Shown here piece by piece: positions 6,434-11,027 of a DNA stretch of 11,027 nt. Source of the stretch: Candidatus Cloacimonadota bacterium. GTDB taxonomy: Bacteria; Cloacimonadota; Cloacimonadia; Cloacimonadales; Cloacimonadaceae. Positions within the stretch are counted from its first letter, which is position 1, and every line of letters begins with the position of its first letter. The position numbers were made by a program, and so were the translations under genes. The notes under the pieces are model-generated. The model was given only the letters and a program-made list of their open reading frames with translations. It was not told the DNA's origin and searched no databases. Where the stretch lies: assembly GCA_023421135.1 (NCBI GenBank), contig JAEZUG010000001.1:1-11027 (forward strand), read 5' to 3'.

Positions 6434-7369
6434 ATGTTTGAGAAAGTGCTAAAGCAACCCATGATGAACCGGGTGCTCTATGCCCTGGTTCCCAGCCTGA
6501 TCTTTGCTGTTTACCTCTTTGGCTGGAAGGCATTGGCTATTGTCCTGGTTGCCAACATCGCGGCATACTTCACCGAGTATTTGTTTGTTTACAAAAAGAA
6601 GGGCGGAAAGGTCTCCATGGCATGCTTTGTGACGGGCACGCTGGTAGCAATGACTCTGCCACCCACGCTTCCCCTTTGGATCTCAGCCGTGGCAGCCATT
6701 ATCTCCATAGCCTTTGGTAAGATGGTCTTTGGGGGCTTTGGCACCAATCCCTTCAATCCTGCTATTCTGGGACGCACCTTCGTCTATGTATCCTTTCCGC
6801 AGCAGATGACAGTGAGCTGGGTGAAACCCTTTGCTTTGAGCCAGTTCCCCGGAGGTTTCCTGCACTGGGCTGCTCCTGAAGGGATGCTCACATCTGCCAC
6901 GATCTTGGGGCAATACAGGCTGAATCAACCCATCAGCTACAATCTGATGGATGCCTTTCTGGGCTTTGTTCCCGGCTCTCTGGGAGAAAGCTCGGCACTG
7001 CTGATCATCCTGGCAGCCATCTATCTGATCATCACAAAGACAGCTAAGTGGCAACCCATCCTGGGCACCACTCTCTCCATCCTGGCATTCAACTTAATCT
7101 TTTATCCCAAAGAGAACCCTCTATTCCTTTTGCTCACTGGCGGAGCCATCTTTGGTATAGTTTATATGACTACAGATCCTGTCTCCCAAGCCAAAGGCAA
7201 GTATGGCATCTGGATCTACAGCCTCCTGATAGGATTCCTCACGGTCTTCATCAGGAAGTTCTCTCTCTTTGCGGAAGGCTTCATGTTTGCCCTGCTGCTC
7301 ACCAATGCCTTGATGCCCATCATCGAGTATGGCTTGGATAAATACCTGCCAAAGGAGAAGAAAGCATGA
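6434..7369 (+). CDS. nqrB: NqrB/RnfD-family membrane subunit
   Basis: 311 residues with about nine or ten hydrophobic helices. It is the integral subunit that carries a covalent flavin (FMN) and probably the ion path in Na+-pumping Nqr/Rnf complexes. Family motifs seen are FGGFGTNPFNPAILGR (99-114), GSLGESSALLIILA (181-194), GGAIFGIVYMTTDPVSQAKG (236-255) and EGFMFALLLTNALMPIIEYG (281-300). The flavinylation site reads GMLTSAT (150-156), with Thr156 as the expected acceptor; the usual consensus Asp six residues before it is Gly. The protein is short: NqrB is usually about 410 residues with a long N-terminal extension and RnfD about 350. Here the first membrane helix begins within 15 residues. 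It is named nqrB because the downstream subunits are Nqr-like; rnfD is equally defensible. The stop overlaps the next start (ATGA). Confidence 0.88.
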   Translation: MFEKVLKQPMMNRVLYALVPSLIFAVYLFGWKALAIVLVANIAAYFTEYLFVYKKKGGKVSMACFVTGTLVAMTLPPTLPLWISAVAAIISIAFGKMVFGGFGTNPFNPAILGRTFVYVSFPQQMTVSWVKPFALSQFPGGFLHWAAPEGMLTSATILGQYRLNQPISYNLMDAFLGFVPGSLGESSALLIILAAIYLIITKTAKWQPILGTTLSILAFNLIFYPKENPLFLLLTGGAIFGIVYMTTDPVSQAKGKYGIWIYSLLIGFLTVFIRKFSLFAEGFMFALLLTNALMPIIEYGLDKYLPKEKKA

Positions 7370-8013
7370 AGAAGCCCTTCTCCGAGACTGCTGCTTATCC
7401 TGTGATCTTTATGCTGGTCATCACTATCATCTTTGTGGGCGTGCTGGCTGTTTTCTACCGAAACTCTATGGCAAAGATCGAAGCGAACCAGACCAATGAG
7501 TACAACCAATTGCTGGTCGAACTGCTCAGTGGGACTCTGGCAGATTCTTCAGGGATAGACAAAGCCAAGCTCATTAAGCAGCGGGACGAGACCATCGAAC
7601 AATATATCAAACCTTTGGAAGGTTACTCACGCAAGGCATTTCAATTGGTCTATCAAGACAAGCCCATTGCCTATCTCTTTGATATCAAAGGCAAAGGACT
7701 CTGGGGCTCGATGGCTGCAATGGTAGCCACAGACACAGAGTTCCAGTCCATCATCGAGTATGCTGTTTATGCTCAGATGGAAACTCCAGGACTGGGCTCA
7801 CGCATCACAGAACCTTTCTTCAAAGAGCAATTCAAAGGCAAGGCTGCCGTCGTCTCAGGCGAGCCTCAAAGCTACACTCTGGTTCCCGAAGGACAGGAGG
7901 AGCTGGCTCCGGAGCAGATTCGCCAGGTCACGGGTGCCACCATCACCAGCACCAGCGTGCTCAAGATGCTGGCAGATGAATTGAAACTACTCTACTCTGA
8001 GAGCAAGGAGTAA
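7366..8013 (+). CDS. nqrC: NqrC/RnfG-family FMN-binding subunit
   Basis: 215 residues. One N-terminal transmembrane helix (about 10-30) anchors an extracytoplasmic FMN_bind domain. Signatures are GKGLWGSMAAMVATD (109-123), ETPGLGSRI (139-147) and, near the C-terminus, the flavinylation site VTGATITS (188-195), with Thr192 as the expected FMN acceptor. FMN is attached by the flavin transferase ApbE, which is not encoded in the window. The usual Asp six residues before the Thr is Arg186 here. The length is between RnfG (about 206) and NqrC (about 257). The ATG overlaps the nqrB stop by four bases. In the complex this subunit passes electrons between the NqrD/NqrE iron site and the NqrB flavin. 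Confidence 0.92.
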   Translation: MKKPFSETAAYPVIFMLVITIIFVGVLAVFYRNSMAKIEANQTNEYNQLLVELLSGTLADSSGIDKAKLIKQRDETIEQYIKPLEGYSRKAFQLVYQDKPIAYLFDIKGKGLWGSMAAMVATDTEFQSIIEYAVYAQMETPGLGSRITEPFFKEQFKGKAAVVSGEPQSYTLVPEGQEELAPEQIRQVTGATITSTSVLKMLADELKLLYSESKE

Positions 8014-8016
8014 AGC

Positions 8017-8613
8017 ATGACCAAGAAAGATATCTTTATCAATTCGGCATTCAGGGAAAACTCTGTCTGGAAGCAGATCCTGGGAATCTGTTCCTCCCTT
8101 GCAGTCACCAATCTGATGCTCAACAGCCTGATTATGGGCTTGGGCGTCACCTTCTCTTTGGCTCTGGCAAACTTCACCATCTCAGCTCTCAGGGCTCACA
8201 CTCCCCGCAGCGTGAGAATGATGGTGCAAACGCTGATTATCGCAGCCTATGTGATCATAGTGGACGTCTTCCTTCAGGCCAACCTGCCAGATATCTCCAA
8301 GCAGCTCGGACCCTATGTGGGCTTGATCATTACAAATTGCATCCTCATGGGTAGGGCAGAGGCTTTTGCGGCTCAGAACAATCCCATAGATTCCTTTATC
8401 GATGGTATCGGGAGCGGTCTGGGCTACACTCTGGTGCTGCTCGCTATTGCTGCCATTCGTGAACTCTTTGGTTTTGGTTCGCTCTTTGGCATCCAAATCC
8501 TGGGCGATTGGTGGATACGCTGGTCCATCATGGTGATGGCTCCCAGTGCTTTCTTTATATTGGCTCTCTTTATTTGGATCATCAACAACCGTTATTACAA
8601 GGTGAAGGCATAA
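8017..8613 (+). CDS. nqrD: NqrD/RnfE-family membrane subunit
   Basis: 198 residues, with six predicted membrane helices as in the family. It starts three bases after nqrC and has AAGGAG at 8005-8010 as its ribosome-binding site. Recognisable motifs are LGICSSLAVTN (22-32), TNCILMGRAEAFA (106-118), the DSFIDGIGSGLGYTLVLL stretch and IRELFGFGSLFG. Cys25 and Cys108 match the two conserved half-channel cysteines that, together with two from NqrE, hold the iron centre that carries electrons through the membrane. The wording of these motifs is intermediate between NqrD and RnfE; the NqrF-type reductase in the same operon favours the Nqr name. Confidence 0.94.
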   Translation: MTKKDIFINSAFRENSVWKQILGICSSLAVTNLMLNSLIMGLGVTFSLALANFTISALRAHTPRSVRMMVQTLIIAAYVIIVDVFLQANLPDISKQLGPYVGLIITNCILMGRAEAFAAQNNPIDSFIDGIGSGLGYTLVLLAIAAIRELFGFGSLFGIQILGDWWIRWSIMVMAPSAFFILALFIWIINNRYYKVKA

Positions 8614-8616
8614 GTT

Positions 8617-9204
8617 ATGGATATATCAGCATTTGTATTATTCTGGGCAGCGATCTTTACCTCCAATATACTGCTAACCAATTTCCTGGGTATGTGTTCC
8701 TTCCTCTCTGTATCCAGAGAAGTGGAATCCTCTTTTGGATTGGGCGTGGCAGTGATCTTCGTGCTCACGGTAACAGCCGGTTTGAACTGGCTTGCCTATC
8801 ACTATCTACTGGTGCCCTTCCAGATTGAGTATCTGCAATACATCGTCTTCATCATCGTGATTGCAGCCTTTGTGCAGCTTCTGGAGCTCATCATCGAACG
8901 CTACGCACCGGCTCTCTATTACAGTCTGGGCATCTTTTTACCCCTGATCACTGTGAATTGTGCCATCTTTGGTGTGAGTCTCTTCTTGGTGATACGTGAC
9001 TATAGCTTCCTTCAATCCATAGCCTTTGGAGCAGGAAGCGGAATAGGCTGGCTACTGGCGATATTGATGCTTGCTGGGATACGCTCCAAACTCAAAGAGA
9101 AGCTCATTCCCGCAGGTCTCAGAGGAGCAGGCATCAGCCTGATCATCACTGGGATCATGGCTCTGGGTTTCGTGGGCTTTTCCGGCATCGTAGCTGTGCA
9201 ATGA
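8617..9204 (+). CDS. nqrE: NqrE/RnfA-family membrane subunit
   Basis: 195 residues, six hydrophobic helices, homologous to NqrD but inserted in opposite topology. FLGMCSFLSVSREVESSFGLGVAVIFVLT (23-51, quoted in part: FLGMCSFLSVS and GLGVAVIFVLT) is characteristic of NqrE and less like RnfA. VNCAIFGVSLF (113-123), LIIERYAPALY (91-101) and GAGSGIGWLLAI (138-149) are further family motifs. Cys27 and Cys115 are the expected iron ligands facing those of NqrD. The gene starts three bases after the nqrD stop. Confidence 0.95.
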   Translation: MDISAFVLFWAAIFTSNILLTNFLGMCSFLSVSREVESSFGLGVAVIFVLTVTAGLNWLAYHYLLVPFQIEYLQYIVFIIVIAAFVQLLELIIERYAPALYYSLGIFLPLITVNCAIFGVSLFLVIRDYSFLQSIAFGAGSGIGWLLAILMLAGIRSKLKEKLIPAGLRGAGISLIITGIMALGFVGFSGIVAVQ

Positions 9205-9208
9205 GGTA

Positions 9209-10315
9209 ATGATGACAGAGCTTATTCTACGTGATATCGGCATCCTGGCAGTAGTTACTGTCTTTTTTGCCATTATCCTTGTGATTGCCCAGAAGGTCCT
9301 CAATAACTATGGCATCCTGAAGATACGGATCAATAAAAAGAGAGACCTGGAAGTGCAGGGCGGAAACACTCTGCTCAGCAGTCTGGCAGACAAACAGATA
9401 TTCATTCCCTCCGCCTGCGGCGGCAGAGGAAGCTGTGGAGCTTGCAAATGCGTCGTGACCGAAGGTGGCGGCCCCCTACTTCCCACGGAAAAGCCACTGC
9501 TCTCCAAGGAAGAGATCGCCGGAAACGTGCGTCTGGCGTGCCAGGTGAAGGTCAAGAGCGAAGTGCAGATCGAGATTCCAGAAAACATCTTCAATATCCG
9601 GAGATTCCGCACCAAGGTTACCAAGATTGAAGACTATACATACGACACCAAAGGCATCACCTTCACACTGCTTGATCCTGATATGATCAGCTTCAAAGCG
9701 GGGCAGTATATGCAGCTTGAAAGCCAGCCCTATGCCAAAATGAAGCAAAAGGTGGTGAGAGCTTATTCCATTTCTTCTAAGCCTCAGGACGAGACCAGCT
9801 TCCAGCTTATCATCAGGCTAGTGCCGGAAGGCATTTGTACCACCTGGGTACACAACTATCTAAAAGAAGGCGATGAGGTCTATCTCACAGGCCCCTATGG
9901 CGATTTCTTTATCAGGGATACGGATGCAGATATCATCTTTGTGGCGGGAGGTAGCGGTAAAGCACCCATCAAAGCCATGCTGGAGGATTTGGAGATCGTG
10001 GGCTGCAACCGCAAGATGACCTATTACTTCGGTGCCAGAACCACCAAAGACCTTTATCTCACAGAATACATGCAGCACTTTGAAGCAGTCTTCCCAGACT
10101 TCCAATATATGCCTGTGCTCTCCCACGCTGAGCCTGCGGAGAACTGGAAGGGACGCACTGGCTTTGTGATGCCTTACTTTAAGGAACGCATTGAAAACCC
10201 AAAGAACACAGAAGCTTATCTCTGCGGAAGTCCCGGCATGATCAATGCCGTGACCAAGGGCTTGATCGAGATGGGCGTGCCCAAAGACAAGATTTACTAC
10301 GATAGTTTTGGATGA
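9209..10315 (+). CDS. nqrF: NqrF-type NADH-oxidising subunit (2Fe-2S ferredoxin plus FAD/NAD reductase)
   Basis: 368 residues, compared with about 407 in Vibrio NqrF. It oxidises NADH and feeds electrons into the complex. One N-terminal membrane helix (about 8-28) is followed by a plant-type ferredoxin domain with Cys70, Cys76, Cys79 and Cys111 in the spacing C-x5-C-x2-C-x31-C, plus an extra Cys81. The reductase part has the FAD-binding RAYSIS (184-189), GPYGDFFI (228-235), NAD-binding GGSGKAPIKAM (247-257) and the C-terminal LCGSPGMINA (338-347). It ends in YYDSFG, a C-terminus typical of NqrF. Two adjacent ATGs exist; AGG at 9204-9206 better fits the second, at 9212. This subunit has no counterpart in Rnf complexes, which use the ferredoxin-type RnfB/RnfC, so it is the strongest sign that the complex is Nqr-like. 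Confidence 0.95.
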   Translation: MMTELILRDIGILAVVTVFFAIILVIAQKVLNNYGILKIRINKKRDLEVQGGNTLLSSLADKQIFIPSACGGRGSCGACKCVVTEGGGPLLPTEKPLLSKEEIAGNVRLACQVKVKSEVQIEIPENIFNIRRFRTKVTKIEDYTYDTKGITFTLLDPDMISFKAGQYMQLESQPYAKMKQKVVRAYSISSKPQDETSFQLIIRLVPEGICTTWVHNYLKEGDEVYLTGPYGDFFIRDTDADIIFVAGGSGKAPIKAMLEDLEIVGCNRKMTYYFGARTTKDLYLTEYMQHFEAVFPDFQYMPVLSHAEPAENWKGRTGFVMPYFKERIENPKNTEAYLCGSPGMINAVTKGLIEMGVPKDKIYYDSFG

Positions 10316-10319
10316 TGCT

Positions 10320-10772
10320 ATGAAACAGACAACTAAAGAGAAAAGAATTGAACACAGATTGCAGCCTGGAGTGCTTACTCTCAGCGGCTTTATGGGCACG
10401 GACACAAGAGGCTGGCAAGAGATTGTGGCCTCAGACGAAGCCAGGCTGGAAGAGCTGGGCATCACCGCAGAAGCTCTGGCAGAGCGGATGCAGTATTTCA
10501 CGGATCAAAGCTGGGAACTCTATGACCAGGAACTGGAGCTGGAAGGCAAGTTCATAGTGGAGACCGAGGTGGTGCGGGGTAAACTGCCCTGTCCCTTTGG
10601 TCACGCAGGCATCTATCGTAAAGCCTTCACCATCCTTACCAGAAAGGATACGGGGGAGAGCCTCAGATGGTCTTCCCTGAACCTGCACCTGATCCGTGAG
10701 CACCACTTCTTTGAAGGTATTGGCTCTCCCTTCAGGCTTGATCCTGTTGACTTGGCAAGGATACTCTGGTAG
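10320..10772 (+). CDS. Protein of unknown function with a Cys/His-bearing C-terminal domain, last gene of the nqr run
   Basis: 150 residues from the ATG at 10320, four bases after the nqrF stop; a TTG at 10308 inside nqrF would add four residues and is less likely. I do not recognise a named family. The N-terminal third contains LQPGVLTLSGFMGTDTR (14-30, in part GVLTLSGFMG) and a helical acidic segment (about 37-80). The C-terminal part looks highly constrained: LPCPFGHAGIYRKAFT (89-104), then LRWSSLNLHLIREHHFFEG (115-133, in part LNLHLIREHHFFEG), then GSPFRLDP. Cys91, His95, His123, His128 and His129 could make a metal site, but this is only inference. There is no signal peptide or membrane segment, so it is probably cytosolic. 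Tight spacing suggests co-transcription with nqrB-F. An assembly or regulatory role for the complex is possible but unsupported by homology. Confidence 0.85.
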   Translation: MKQTTKEKRIEHRLQPGVLTLSGFMGTDTRGWQEIVASDEARLEELGITAEALAERMQYFTDQSWELYDQELELEGKFIVETEVVRGKLPCPFGHAGIYRKAFTILTRKDTGESLRWSSLNLHLIREHHFFEGIGSPFRLDPVDLARILW

Positions 10773-10924
10773 AGGCGCTCGCTGAGCTGGGGTACAGGCG
10801 GTCGCTGTACCACCTCATTTGTGGTGTAGTGATGAAGTTTTGGAGTACCTTCTGGGAGTGACGAGTGACAAGAGACACTGCTGTCGCTGCTTGGCTTGCT
10901 CTCCCCTTGCTTCCTCATTCGCTG

Positions 10925-10975
10925 CTTTAGCGATCCCTTAGCGATTCTTTAGCGATTCTTTAGCGAACGCTAAGG
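10925..10975. repeat. 11-bp tandem repeat (consensus CTTTAGCGATT) ending in a palindrome
   Basis: Four units in exact 11-base register occupy 10925-10935, 10936-10946, 10947-10957 and 10958-10968, each containing TTAGCGA. The last unit merges into a perfect inverted repeat TTAGCG (10960-10965) / CGCTAA (10968-10973), which can extend to an eight-pair stem with one G-U pair. On the left flank TCGCT (10919-10923) can pair with AGCGA of the first unit (10929-10933). The array is thus bounded by inverted partial copies on both sides. The function is unknown. Confidence 0.85.
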
Positions 10976-11010
10976 AATGGCTTGTTCTGTGGTAAGTTAT
11001 GGATTTGGGG

Positions 11011-11016
11011 TATAAT
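11011..11016 (+). promoter_or_regulatory. -10-like TATAAT at the window edge
   Basis: A perfect TATAAT at 11011-11016 lies downstream of the repeat array. The -35 region at 17 bases (TGTGGT, 10988-10993) is poor and no TG extension is present. It may be a promoter for a gene beyond the window, or a chance match. Confidence 0.3.
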
Positions 11017-11027
11017 GAGCGACAAGT

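Larger units (their letters stand above)
10773..11027. other. non-coding region after the nqr run
   Basis: No credible gene is visible in these 255 bases. They contain a perfect seven-base inverted repeat GGTACAG (10791-10797) / CTGTACC (10805-10811). This overlaps a second one, ACCAC (10809-10813) / GTGGT (10821-10825), so the two are mutually exclusive foldings. The 11-bp tandem array and a -10-like hexamer lie further on and are listed separately. No hairpin is followed by a T-run, so an intrinsic terminator for the nqr transcript is not evident. Confidence 0.6.

Noticed and set aside
6434..10315. Calling the cluster a standard Rnf complex
   Set aside because: RnfB and RnfC are absent and the sixth position holds an NqrF-type 2Fe-2S/FAD reductase, which Rnf complexes do not have.
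10308..10319. TTG start for the last gene
   Set aside because: The ATG at 10320 lies just after the nqrF stop and loses only four residues of no apparent importance; a rare start inside nqrF is not needed.
9860..10501. 213-residue minus-strand open frame across the nqrF end and the next gene
   Set aside because: It overlaps two well-supported + strand genes, and the composition is typical of a reverse-complement artefact.

Overview
The window is a compact bacterial chromosome segment with every gene on the + strand. Fermentation-type energy genes (an Nqr/Rnf-family sodium pump), a second EF-G-like GTPase, a kinase-less PASTA protein and the overall protein style suggest an anaerobic Gram-negative-type bacterium of the FCB superphylum, perhaps Candidatus Cloacimonadota. 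This placement is an impression from protein character and was not tested by any search.

The layout has three transcription blocks. (1) Bases 1-172 hold an 11-bp tandem repeat with inverted copies, then a promoter candidate. Bases 185-2239 encode an EF-G-like GTPase (EF-G2/FusA2 type), followed by a clear intrinsic terminator at 2268-2308. (2) Bases 2314-2371 carry promoter candidates for a tightly packed six-gene run at 2400-6357: yebC, ruvC, ruvA, rsmB, a membrane PASTA protein and a 76-residue DUF4911-like protein. The genes overlap by 1-4 bases or are separated by 0-10 bases. (3) After a 76-base gap with a strong Shine-Dalgarno sequence, bases 6434-10315 encode five subunits collinear with nqrBCDEF (rnfDGEA plus nqrF), and a 150-residue protein of unknown function follows at 10320-10772. 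The last 255 bases are non-coding and hold several hairpins, a second 11-bp tandem repeat and a possible -10 element for a gene beyond the window.

Block 2 is an information-processing operon: YebC acts in translation or regulation, RuvC and RuvA in Holliday-junction processing, and RsmB in 16S rRNA m5C methylation. Its tail resembles a relic of the rsmB-prkC neighbourhood of Firmicutes. Block 3 would form a membrane complex that takes electrons from NADH through NqrF (2Fe-2S and FAD), passes them across the membrane through the NqrD/NqrE iron site and the flavins of NqrC/NqrB, and couples this to Na+ movement.

The most interesting features are the absence of any NqrA/RnfC gene beside this otherwise complete nqrBCDEF run, a short NqrB, departures from the usual flavinylation consensus in both flavin subunits, the unknown Cys/His-containing protein in the same transcript, and the two different 11-bp-period arrays at the window edges.
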